Assembly (NCBI GenBank): GCA_021732665.1
Contig: JAKFUL010000005.1
Location: 1 to 64,000 of the forward strand
Direction: 5' to 3'
DNA: 64,000 nucleotides
DNA from: Acetobacteraceae bacterium
GTDB lineage: Bacteria; Pseudomonadota; Alphaproteobacteria; Acetobacterales; Acetobacteraceae
Under the pieces are notes generated by a model. It was given only the letters and a program-made list of their open reading frames with translations, was not told the DNA's origin and did no database searches. A program made the translations under genes and the position numbers. Below, piece after piece: positions 19,042 to 27,718 of the stretch; position 1 is the stretch's first letter, and each line of letters opens with the position of its first letter.

Positions 19042-19163
19042 TCCTGGGGTTCTCCTGGTTCTCCCGGCAGAATGCGCCGTGTGGATGAACAAGGCGTTAA
19101 GGCCGCCAGGTGGACCATCCACGCGCCAGGACCTTTAATGCCGACGGAAAGAGGGACAGAGCC

Positions 19164-20798
19164 ATGGACATGAAGACCACCACCCGCCTGCGCGGCGCCG
19201 ACATGCTTTGGGCGGCGCTGCGCCAGGCCGGGGTGACCCGGGTTTTCAGCCTGTCGGGCAACCACATCATGCCTGTTTATGACGCCGCCTTCGGGCAGGG
19301 GATCGAGATCATCCATGTCCGGCACGAGGCCGCGGCGGTGCACATGGCCGATGCCTGGGCCAGGCTGACCGGCGAATGCGGCGTGGCGCTGGTCACCGGC
19401 GGCCAGGGCCACACCAATGCCGTGGCCGGCCTGCCCACCGCCCTGGCCGGCGAGGTGCCGCTGCTGCTGCTCTCCGGCCATGCGCCGATCAAGGAGCTTG
19501 GCCTGGGCGCCTTCCAGGAAACGCCGCAGGTGGAAACCGCGGCGCCGCTGGTGAAGGCCGCGCGCATGGCGCGCCACACCAGCACGCTGGGGCTGGATGT
19601 GCTGCGCGCCATCGCGCTCGCCACGGAAGGCCGGCCCGGCCCCGTGCACCTCTCCCTGCCCACCGATGTGCTGGAGGCGGAGGCGACGCCGGCGGTCCCG
19701 CAGGATGTCGCGCCGCGCGAGATGCCGCTCGGCCCAGAAAGCGCGGCGGCGCTGCTGAATATGCTGGCGGCATCGCGGCGCCCGCTGCTGTGCGCCGGGC
19801 CCTCGTTGAACAGCCCGGCGGGCCGGGTTGCCCTGGCCCAGCTGGAGGCCAGCACCGGGCTGCCGGTGCTGCTGATGGAAAGCCCGCGCGGCTTGCGCGA
19901 CCCGGCGCTGCGCGCGGCCACGCCGCTCTTCGCCGAGGCCGATCTGGTGGTGCTGCTGGGCAAGGCGCTGGATTTCACCCTGGGCTTCGGCCGCACCCCG
20001 CCCTTTTCGGCCGAGGCGCGCTGGGCAGTGCTGGAGCCCGATGCGGAGATCCTGGCCCGCGCCATGCGCGGTTTGGGGGCGCGTTTGGCGCTTTCAGGCA
20101 TCTGCGACCCGCTGGCCGGGGTGCGCGCCCTGGCCGGGTTGGCGTCGCCGATGCACGGCGAATGGGCGGCGCGGCTGGGTGCCGCGCTGGCCTTCCAGCC
20201 GCCGGCCTGGGCGGCGCTGGCCGGCGCGCCCGTGGGGCCGATCCACCCCGCCACGCTCGGCCATGCGCTGCGGCCCTGGCTGCGGGACGAGGATATCCTG
20301 GTCGTCGATGGCGGCGAGATCGGCCAATGGATGCAGGCCATGCTGGTGGCGCCGAAGGGTGGTGCCAGGCTGATCAACGGCGTTGCGGGGGCGATCGGCG
20401 CGGGCCTGCCCTTCGCCATCGCCGCCTCGGCCGCCCGGCCGGGAAAGCGGGTGCTGGCGCTGATGGGGGATGGCACATTCGGCTTCCACATGGCGGAATT
20501 CGACACCGCGGTGCGCCACAACCTGCCCTTCGTGGCGGTGGTCGGCAACGACGCCTGCTGGAATGCCGAGCACCAGATCCAGATCCGCGACTACGGCGAG
20601 CCCCGCGCGCATGGCTGCGAACTGGCGCCGGCCACGCGCTATGACCTGGTGGCGGCGGCGCTGGGCGGGCACGGCGAATTCGTACAGTCGGCCGCGGAGT
20701 TGGCGCCGGCACTGGAACGGGCCTTCGCCGCCGGCCGCCCGGCCTGCGTGAATGTGCTGATCGCGGGGCAGGCGGCGCCGGTGATGCGGATGGGCTGA
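19164..20798 (+). CDS. ThDP-binding enzyme (acetolactate synthase-like)
   Basis: RLRGADMLWAALRQAGVTRVFSLSGNHIMPVYDAAFGQGIEIIHVRHEAAAVHMADAWARLTG...GDGTFGFHMAEFDTAVRHNLPFVAVVGNDACWNAEHQ: ThDP-binding GDG motif. Confidence 0.9.
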   Translation: MDMKTTTRLRGADMLWAALRQAGVTRVFSLSGNHIMPVYDAAFGQGIEIIHVRHEAAAVHMADAWARLTGECGVALVTGGQGHTNAVAGLPTALAGEVPLLLLSGHAPIKELGLGAFQETPQVETAAPLVKAARMARHTSTLGLDVLRAIALATEGRPGPVHLSLPTDVLEAEATPAVPQDVAPREMPLGPESAAALLNMLAASRRPLLCAGPSLNSPAGRVALAQLEASTGLPVLLMESPRGLRDPALRAATPLFAEADLVVLLGKALDFTLGFGRTPPFSAEARWAVLEPDAEILARAMRGLGARLALSGICDPLAGVRALAGLASPMHGEWAARLGAALAFQPPAWAALAGAPVGPIHPATLGHALRPWLRDEDILVVDGGEIGQWMQAMLVAPKGGARLINGVAGAIGAGLPFAIAASAARPGKRVLALMGDGTFGFHMAEFDTAVRHNLPFVAVVGNDACWNAEHQIQIRDYGEPRAHGCELAPATRYDLVAAALGGHGEFVQSAAELAPALERAFAAGRPACVNVLIAGQAAPVMRMG

Positions 20799-20805
20799 CC
20801 CGCGC

Positions 20806-21771
20806 CTACTCCGCGGTGATGTTCGCCTCGCGGATCACCCTGGTCCAGCGCTCGCGCTCGACGGTCAGGAAGGCCGCGGCGTCGCGCTGGCCACGGAAAC
20901 GGGCGACGACGCCCTGCTGCGCCATCGCCTCGACCAGCGCCGGTTCCGCCAGGGCGCCGCGCAGCGCGCCCTCCAGCCGGTCCAGCGCGGGTTGCGGGGT
21001 GCCGCGCGGCGCCACCAGCATGTGCCAGCTTCCGGCCTCGAAGCCGGGCAGGCCGGCCTCGTTCGCGGTCGGGATCTCCGGCAGCAGCGCCTGGCGCTGT
21101 GCCGCGGTCACCGCCAACACCCGCACCCGCCCCGCTTCGACGGCCGAGCGCATCAGCGAATAGCCGTCGATGATCAGCTGCACCCGGCCCCCGGCCAGGT
21201 CGAGAATGGCCGGCGCCGAGCCGCGATAGGGCACATGCACGATGTCCAGGCCGAATTGCCGCTTGAACAATTCGAGCGCGAGATGGGTGGGGCCGCCGGC
21301 GCCGGCCGAGGCGCCGTTCAGCCGACCCGGATTGGCCCGGGCATAGGCCAGCAATTCCCGCGCGCTGCGCACCGGCAGGTCGGCCGAGACGGCGATGACC
21401 GAAAAACTCTCCATGGTCTGCGCCACGGGGATGAAATCGCGCAGCGTGTCGAAGCTGAGGTTGCGGTAGAGCGCGTTGGTGACGGCGAGATTGCCGACAT
21501 TGCCATAGAACAGCGTGTAGCCATCGGCTGTGCTCTGCACCACGGCATCCATGGCGATGTTGCCATTGGCGCCGGCGCGGTTCTCGACCAGGAAGGGCTG
21601 GCCCAGCGCCTCGGCCAGCCGCGGCGCGATGAGGCGGGCAACGATGTCCACCCCGCCGCCGGGCGGAAAGCCGATGACCAGGCGCACCGACCTTGCCGGG
21701 TATTCCTGTGCCGTGGCCAGGGCGGGAATTGTCGCCAGGCAGAGGCCCAGGCGGCGGCGGGTCAGGCGCAT
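20806..21771 (-). CDS. Tripartite tricarboxylate transporter (Bug) substrate-binding protein
   Basis: MRLTRRRLGLCLATIPALATAQEYPARSVRLVIGFPPGGGVDIVARLIAPRLAEALGQPFLVENRAGANGNIAMDAV... Confidence 0.95.
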   Translation of the reverse strand: MRLTRRRLGLCLATIPALATAQEYPARSVRLVIGFPPGGGVDIVARLIAPRLAEALGQPFLVENRAGANGNIAMDAVVQSTADGYTLFYGNVGNLAVTNALYRNLSFDTLRDFIPVAQTMESFSVIAVSADLPVRSARELLAYARANPGRLNGASAGAGGPTHLALELFKRQFGLDIVHVPYRGSAPAILDLAGGRVQLIIDGYSLMRSAVEAGRVRVLAVTAAQRQALLPEIPTANEAGLPGFEAGSWHMLVAPRGTPQPALDRLEGALRGALAEPALVEAMAQQGVVARFRGQRDAAAFLTVERERWTRVIREANITAE

Positions 21772-21846
21772 GGCTGTCCTCCCAGTTTCGTGGCCGGAAG
21801 GCTGGCGTGGCGTGGCGCGGAATTCAAGCGAAACCGCGCGGGGGGG

Positions 21847-22818
21847 CTACTCCGCCCTGATGCCCAGCGCCCGCACCCGCGGCACCCAATAGGCCACCTC
21901 GTCGCGTACATAGGCGGCGAAGCGGTCGGGGGTGAAGCCGCGCATGGTGGGCGTGCCGAGTTCGTCGAAGCGGGTCTGCACCGTGGCATCGGCCAGCGCC
22001 TGCTCGATGGCCTGGGCCATGCGGTCGACGATAGGCCGCGGCGTGCCGGCGGGGGCGAAGATGCCGTACCAGGAATAGGCCTTGTAGTCGGGCAAACCAG
22101 CCTCGGCGGCAGTGGGGGTGTCGGGCAGGATGTTGGAGCGCTGCTCGGTGGCCACGAAGATGGCGCGCGCGTTGCCGGCATCCTGCATCGGCTTCAGCAG
22201 CGAGGGGATGTCGGCGCAGAAATGCACCTCGCCCGCGGAAAGCGCGGCATAGACCTGACCGCCGCCGCGATAGGGCACATGCACCGCCCGCGCGCCGACC
22301 TGGATCAGGAAGGTTGCGCAGGCGATGTGGCCGGAGGTGCCGATGCCGCTGCTGCCGTACTGGAAGCGATCCGGCTCGGCCCGCAGGCGCGCGATGAATT
22401 CGGCCGCGTTGCGCGAATCGAGGCCGCGGGTGGTGATCGCCAGGCCGATGGGCACGAAGGCGGTGGGCGCCACCGGCACCAGGTCGCGCAGCGGGTCGAA
22501 GGGCATGGGCGCGGGCAGCCCGGGCGAGAGCCCGATGGGCGAAAGGGTCGAAAGCACGAAGACCGAGCCGTCAGGCGGCGACTTCGCCACCGCGTCGGTC
22601 CCCACGACGCCGCCGGCGCCGGGGCGGTTTTCGAGCACCACGGGCTGGCCCAATATGTCGGCCAGGCGCGGGGCGAGGAGCCTTGTGGTAATGTCGGTGC
22701 CGCCGCCGGTGCCGAAGGGCACGACGATTCGCACCGGCCGTTGCGGCCAGGCCGGCCCCTGGGACAGGGCCGGGGCGGCCAGAAAAGGCATGAGCAGCGT
22801 GGTACGGCGGGGCGTCAT
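21847..22818 (-). CDS. Tripartite tricarboxylate transporter (Bug) substrate-binding protein
   Basis: MTPRRTTLLMPFLAAPALSQGPAWPQRPVRIVVPFGTGGGTDITTRLLAPRLADILGQPVVLENRPGAGGVVGTDAVAKS. Confidence 0.95.
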   Translation of the reverse strand: MTPRRTTLLMPFLAAPALSQGPAWPQRPVRIVVPFGTGGGTDITTRLLAPRLADILGQPVVLENRPGAGGVVGTDAVAKSPPDGSVFVLSTLSPIGLSPGLPAPMPFDPLRDLVPVAPTAFVPIGLAITTRGLDSRNAAEFIARLRAEPDRFQYGSSGIGTSGHIACATFLIQVGARAVHVPYRGGGQVYAALSAGEVHFCADIPSLLKPMQDAGNARAIFVATEQRSNILPDTPTAAEAGLPDYKAYSWYGIFAPAGTPRPIVDRMAQAIEQALADATVQTRFDELGTPTMRGFTPDRFAAYVRDEVAYWVPRVRALGIRAE

Positions 22819-23144
22819 TGGCGGATCTCCATGGCTGCCCACAGTTCCATGCCCTGTGGATTGCGTGCAAGCTGGTGGATTGTGGGGGCAGGTTGAAACC
22901 GCACCTGGGCAGGGTTGTTTGGTTGTGGTCCCTGACCCTCGGAAATAACCCTTGAACGCTGCGGCAGAGATGCCACACTAGAACGATAAGCGAACATTGG
23001 CGGTCATCCTGGCGTTTCCGCTGGCCTGTGGAAAAACGCCTCGCACGCTGCATGTGGTGGGGTGGGGCAGGTCTTGAGACTACATCTTGTGGCGCGGAGC
23101 GGATTTGGTCATTCTCAAAGACCGGGGATTCAGGGGGATTAGAC

Positions 23145-24995
23145 GTGTTTGATGCGATTCAGCTTCAGGGCCATCATCAGGTGCAGATCAATCGGTCGCG
23201 CGATGCGCTGCTGACAGATTTCGGCCGCGCGACCCTGGATGACCGCTACCTGCTGCCGGGCGAATCCTACCAGGATCTGTTTGCCCGCGTGGCCTCGGCC
23301 TATGGCGATGATCAGGCGCATGCGCAGCGCATCTATGACTACATCAGCAAGCTTTGGTTCATGCCGGCCACGCCTGTGCTGTCGAACGGGGGTACGACAC
23401 GCGGGCTGCCGATCTCCTGCTTTCTGAACGAAGCCAATGACAGCCTCGATTCGATCGTGGGGCTGTGGAACGAGAATGTCTGGCTGGCGTCGAAGGGCGG
23501 CGGCATCGGCTCCTACTGGGGCAATCTGCGATCCTTGGGCGAAAAGGTCGGGCAGAACGGCAAGACCTCGGGCATCGTGCCTTTCATCCGGGTGATGGAT
23601 TCGCTGACCCTGGCGATTTCCCAGGGTTCGCTGCGGCGTGGTTCGGCCGCCGTGTACCTGCCGGTGCACCATCCGGAGATCGAGGAATTCATCGAGATTC
23701 GCCGCCCGACCGGTGGCGACCCGAATCGCAAGGCGCTGAACCTGCACCACGGCATCCTGCTCTCCGACGCCTTCATGCGCGCGGTGGAGGCGGATGAGGC
23801 CTGGGCGCTGCTCTCGCCCAAGGATGGCGCGGTGGTCCGCACGGTCTCCGCCCGCAGCTTGTGGATTCGCATCCTCACGGCGCGGATCGAGACCGGCGAG
23901 CCCTACATCATCTACGCCGACGCGGTGAACAACGCCCGGCCGGAACACCACAAGCTGGCGGGGCTGGAGGTGAAGACCTCCAACCTCTGCTCGGAAATCA
24001 CCCTGCCCACGGGCATCGACCAGCATGGCGAACAGCGCACCGCGGTGTGCTGTCTTTCCTCGCTCAACCTCGACACCTGGATGCAGTGGAAGGATGACAC
24101 GCAGTTCATTCCCGATGTGATGCGCTTCCTGGACAATGTGCTGCAGAATTTTATTGATACCGCGCCGGATTCAATGGCGAAGGCGCGATACTCCGCCATG
24201 CGCGAACGCTCGGTCGGCCTCGGCGTCATGGGCTTCCACAGCTTCCTGCAGGCGCTGAACGTGCCCTTCGAGAGCGTGGTGGCGAAGGTGTGGAACAAGA
24301 AGATGTTCCGGCATATTCGGGAACAGGCCGATGCGGCCTCGCGCCAACTCGCCGAGGAGCGCGGCCCCTGCCCCGACGCCGCCGAATACGGCTTCATGGA
24401 GCGGTTCTCGAACAAGATCGCCATCGCGCCGACAGCGAGCATTTCGATCATCTGCGGTGGTGCCGCGCCGGGCATCGAGCCGATCGCGGCCAATGTGTAC
24501 AATCATAAGACACTTTCCGGCAGCTTTATCGTGCGCAGCCCGGCACTGGGGTTGGTATTGGACAAATACGGCCGCAACGACGACGACACCTGGAACTCGA
24601 TCACTGTCAACAAGGGCTCGGTCCAGCATCTGGACTTCCTGAACGATCAGGAGCGCGCGACCTTCAAGACCGCCTTCGAGCTGGACCAGCGCTGGGTGAT
24701 CGAACACGCGGCCGACCGCACGCCGTTCATCTGCCAGTCGCAATCGGTGAACCTGTTCCTGCCCGCGAATGTGCATAAGCGGGACCTGCACCAGATCCAT
24801 ATGCTGGCCTGGAAGCGGGGGATGAAGTCGCTGTATTATTGCCGGTCGCTGTCGATCCAGCGGGCGGATGCGATCAGTGAGAAGGTGGTGGGTCAGGGGG
24901 ATATCATGGCCGCGCATGTGCCGCAGCCGGTGGCTGTGGATATCCAGCCTGGAGTGGCGGTGAACAATTACGAAGAATGCTTGGCTTGCCAGTAG
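23145..24995 (+). CDS. nrdA: Ribonucleoside-diphosphate reductase alpha subunit
   Basis: VFDAIQLQGHHQVQINRSRDALLTDFGRATLDDRYLLPGESYQDLF...MPATPVLSNGGTTRGLPISCFLNE...C-terminal NNYEECLACQ; AGGGGGATT before the GTG. Confidence 0.95.
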   Translation: MFDAIQLQGHHQVQINRSRDALLTDFGRATLDDRYLLPGESYQDLFARVASAYGDDQAHAQRIYDYISKLWFMPATPVLSNGGTTRGLPISCFLNEANDSLDSIVGLWNENVWLASKGGGIGSYWGNLRSLGEKVGQNGKTSGIVPFIRVMDSLTLAISQGSLRRGSAAVYLPVHHPEIEEFIEIRRPTGGDPNRKALNLHHGILLSDAFMRAVEADEAWALLSPKDGAVVRTVSARSLWIRILTARIETGEPYIIYADAVNNARPEHHKLAGLEVKTSNLCSEITLPTGIDQHGEQRTAVCCLSSLNLDTWMQWKDDTQFIPDVMRFLDNVLQNFIDTAPDSMAKARYSAMRERSVGLGVMGFHSFLQALNVPFESVVAKVWNKKMFRHIREQADAASRQLAEERGPCPDAAEYGFMERFSNKIAIAPTASISIICGGAAPGIEPIAANVYNHKTLSGSFIVRSPALGLVLDKYGRNDDDTWNSITVNKGSVQHLDFLNDQERATFKTAFELDQRWVIEHAADRTPFICQSQSVNLFLPANVHKRDLHQIHMLAWKRGMKSLYYCRSLSIQRADAISEKVVGQGDIMAAHVPQPVAVDIQPGVAVNNYEECLACQ

Positions 24996-25003
24996 GCCAG
25001 CAT

Positions 25004-25065
25004 GCGAGGGGCGCTGCCCCTCGCGCACCCCGGCAGGAAACTGAGTTTCCTGCACCTTCGATTGA
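25004..25065 (+). repeat. Double-hairpin repeat, left arm of an inverted pair
   Basis: GCGAGGGGC-GCT-GCCCCTCGC then GCACCCCG then GCAGGAAAC-TGA-GTTTCCTGC then ACCTTCGATTGA; 58/62 match to the reverse complement of 25353-25414. Confidence 0.9.
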
Positions 25066-25333
25066 GTTGGCTCTGGAAGATTTCCACTTAATCAACACAT
25101 CGAGGGAATTGAAAACGACCGCACTAGAAGCAACCGAAGAATATCGCCTACTGAAGTGGCGTAAAGAATGTTTGTATAGAGATTTGAAATCCGTGCCCTT
25201 AGATAATAAGCGAGATGCCGAATTTTTTGCTAAATCTGAGGAATACGATAAATTTATGGCATTTTATAAGGTTAGAATGCTGCAGCTACGACGAGGCATG
25301 GGTATGTTGCTGGGAACTGCATTAAACGGCTGA
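25066..25333 (+). CDS. AT-rich orphan ORF segment (reading frame open from 24977)
   Basis: ...IELALEDFHLINTSRELKTTALEATEEYRLLKWRKECLYRDLKSVPLDNKRDAEFFAKSEEYDKFMAFYKVRMLQLRRGMGMLLGTALNG*; atypical codon usage; start unclear. Confidence 0.4.
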
Positions 25334-25352
25334 TCACTGCTTCTCTGGCTTT

Positions 25353-25414
25353 TCAATCGAAGGTCCAGGAAACTGAGTTTCCTGGCGGGGTGCGCGAGGG
25401 GCAGAGCCCCTCGC
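25353..25414 (-). repeat. Double-hairpin repeat, right arm of an inverted pair
   Basis: TCAATCGAAGGT CCAGGAAAC-TGA-GTTTCCTGG CGGGGTGC GCGAGGGGC-AGA-GCCCCTCGC; inverted copy of 25004-25065. Confidence 0.9.
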
Positions 25415-25436
25415 TTCAACATCAAAGGACGCACAC

Positions 25437-26492
25437 ATGCCTGACGGCGCACATTCTCCCGACGAATTCCCGGTCCGTTTCGACCTGCTGACCGCCAACC
25501 CGGTCTACAAGCCCTTCCGCTATCCCTGGGCCTATGACGCCTGGCTGACCCAGCAGCGCATCCACTGGCTGCCCGAGGAGGTGCCGCTGGCCGATGATGT
25601 CAAGGATTGGCAGAAGAACCTCACGGTCTCCGAGCGCAACCTGCTGACGCAGATTTTTCGGTTCTTCACCCAGGCCGATGTCGAGGTGAACAATTGCTAC
25701 ATGAAGCAGTACTCCCAGGTGTTCAAACCCACCGAGGTGCTGATGATGATGTCGGCGTTCTCCAATACGGAAACCATCCACATCGCCGCCTACAGTCACC
25801 TGCTCGACACCATCGGCATGCCGGAAATCGAGTACACCGCCTTCCTCAAATACAAGGAGATGAAGGACAAGTATGACTACATGCAGTCCTTCAAGGTGGA
25901 CAGCAAGGTGGAGATCGCCAAGACGCTGGCCGCCTTCGGCGCCTTCACCGAGGGGCTGCAGCTCTTCGCTTCCTTCGCCATTCTGATGAACTTCCCCAGG
26001 TTCAACAAGATGAAGGGCATGGGCCAGATCGTCTCCTGGAGCGTGCGCGACGAGACGTTGCATTGCCTGTCGGTCATCCGCCTGTTCCGCACCTTCGTGC
26101 AGGAAAACCCGGAGATTTGGGATGAGGAGTTGCGTCGCGACCTCTATCTGATCTGCGCCACCATCGTGGAGCATGAGGACAGCTTCATCGACCTCGCCTT
26201 CGAACTCGGCGGCGTGCAGGGGCTGGAGGCCGAGAGCGTGAAGCAATACATCCGCTTCATCGCCGACCGCCGGCTGCAACAGCTGGGCCTGGAGCCGATG
26301 TATCACATCGAGCGCAACCCCCTCCCCTGGCTCGACGAAATGCTCAACGCCATCGAGCACACGAACTTCTTCGAGAACCGCGCGACGGAATATTCCAAGG
26401 CCAGCACCGCCGGTACCTGGGAAGATGCCTTCGCCGACAGCACTTTCGCCACGCCACAGCCCGAAGGTGAGATCATCCTCGCCCGGCACTGA
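25437..26492 (+). CDS. nrdB: Ribonucleoside-diphosphate reductase beta subunit
   Basis: ANPVYKPFRYPWAYDAWLTQQRIHWLPEEVPLADDVKDW...NTETIHIAAYSHLLDTIGMPEIEY...VRDETLHC. Confidence 0.96.
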   Translation: MPDGAHSPDEFPVRFDLLTANPVYKPFRYPWAYDAWLTQQRIHWLPEEVPLADDVKDWQKNLTVSERNLLTQIFRFFTQADVEVNNCYMKQYSQVFKPTEVLMMMSAFSNTETIHIAAYSHLLDTIGMPEIEYTAFLKYKEMKDKYDYMQSFKVDSKVEIAKTLAAFGAFTEGLQLFASFAILMNFPRFNKMKGMGQIVSWSVRDETLHCLSVIRLFRTFVQENPEIWDEELRRDLYLICATIVEHEDSFIDLAFELGGVQGLEAESVKQYIRFIADRRLQQLGLEPMYHIERNPLPWLDEMLNAIEHTNFFENRATEYSKASTAGTWEDAFADSTFATPQPEGEIILARH

Positions 26493-26576
26493 TATGCCCG
26501 CCCCATGCGCTCCGGGCGTGCCAGCCGCGCCGCGGCGCCGCTTGGCTTGGGCGGCGGCGCCCTGTATGCCGCGCCC

Positions 26577-27263
26577 ATGTTAAGGGTGATACGCTATTCG
26601 GCGCTCGCGCTGCTCGTCGCGGTCGGCGGGCTTTGGGGCTTGGCCTGGTTCCAGCACGAGCCTGGGCAAAGCGTGGGCGAGGCCTTTGCCCAGCGCCTGG
26701 CCCAGGTCTTTGGGCATGATGTCGCGGCTCCCGCCGCCATGGCAGGCGTGCAACTGCCGGTCGGAATCACGCTGGGGGGCGCGTTCAGCCTCACCCGGCA
26801 GGATGGCGCGGCGGTGACGGAGCGCGACTATGCCGGCCGCTGGCTGCTGGTCTATTTCGGCTTCACCTACTGCCCGGATGTCTGCCCCACCGAACTCGGC
26901 CGGATGGCGGATGTGATCGATGCCCTGGGCGCGGCGGGCGAGCGCGTCACGCCGATCTTCATCACCATCGATCCGGAACGCGACGGGGTGGAGCAACTCG
27001 CCGATTACGTCAGCCGCTTCCACCCCCGCATGCAGGGCATGACCGGCACGGCTCAACAGATAGGCGAGGTGGCCCGCCGCTATCGGGTGTACTATGCCAG
27101 AGCACAAAATCACCAAATGACTGAATATCTCATGGACCATTCCAGTTTTATCTATCTGGTAGGCCCGGATGGCCGGGTCAGAACATTGTTTCGTCCCGAT
27201 ACCGCGGTGGAGGGAATGAGCCGGGCAATATCCGCCCATCTCCGCTCACTCACATCTTCGTGA
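26577..27263 (+). CDS. SCO1/SenC family protein
   Basis: GRWLLVYFGFTYCPDVCPTELGRMADVIDALGAAGERVTPIFITIDPERDGVEQLADYVSRFHPRMQGMTGT: CxxxC motif and SCO family signatures. Confidence 0.95.
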   Translation: MLRVIRYSALALLVAVGGLWGLAWFQHEPGQSVGEAFAQRLAQVFGHDVAAPAAMAGVQLPVGITLGGAFSLTRQDGAAVTERDYAGRWLLVYFGFTYCPDVCPTELGRMADVIDALGAAGERVTPIFITIDPERDGVEQLADYVSRFHPRMQGMTGTAQQIGEVARRYRVYYARAQNHQMTEYLMDHSSFIYLVGPDGRVRTLFRPDTAVEGMSRAISAHLRSLTSS

Positions 27264-27336
27264 CAGTCTTGGATAGATTCGTGATCACGCATTCGAAACC
27301 GCTTCCCAAATCTATCGCGCTCGTGGCACGCTGTTC

Positions 27337-27624
27337 ATGAAACGGGGCACTGGCATGGATGGAGACGACCAACTAGCGGAAGACCTGCGCGAAGGAGCCA
27401 AAGGCTTCTCACAGCGCCACAGCAGACGTCTGTCCGACAAAATATTGATCGCTTTTCATCATGCTTGCGATCAGGCCGATTATGAGGTGGCCGAGCAATT
27501 GCTGCATACCTTGGAAATGATGTTGACCCGCAGGCCGGTAAACCCCGATTCCAACCGCCGCCGCAACATGGAAAGTCTGGTGGCGGCGCATGAGCGGCTT
27601 TGGCATTTGCGGCACCCCCACTGA
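27337..27624 (+). CDS. Hypothetical protein
   Basis: MKRGTGMDGDDQLAEDLREGAKGFSQRHSRRLSDKILIAFHHACDQADYEVAEQLLHTLEMMLTRRPVNPDSNRRRNMESLVAAHERLWHLRHPH; helical, TPR-like character. Confidence 0.65.
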   Translation: MKRGTGMDGDDQLAEDLREGAKGFSQRHSRRLSDKILIAFHHACDQADYEVAEQLLHTLEMMLTRRPVNPDSNRRRNMESLVAAHERLWHLRHPH

Positions 27625-27718
27625 ACCTCCGGCGGCTATGCTGGCGGTCAAGCGACATGGCGCTCGCCTTTTTTGGCTTCGTCGCCTAGCCTGATGTTGT
27701 CTTCAGGAGGAAACGCAA

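Noticed and set aside
23079-23092. NrdR-box-like ACTACATCTTGTGG upstream of nrdA
   Set aside because: Only a partial match to the NrdR consensus, and I could not find the expected second box at about 31-32 bp spacing.
25004-25414. Intact IS or transposon
   Set aside because: No transposase-like ORF and no evident target-site duplication; better described as an inverted pair of structured repeats or MITE-like element.
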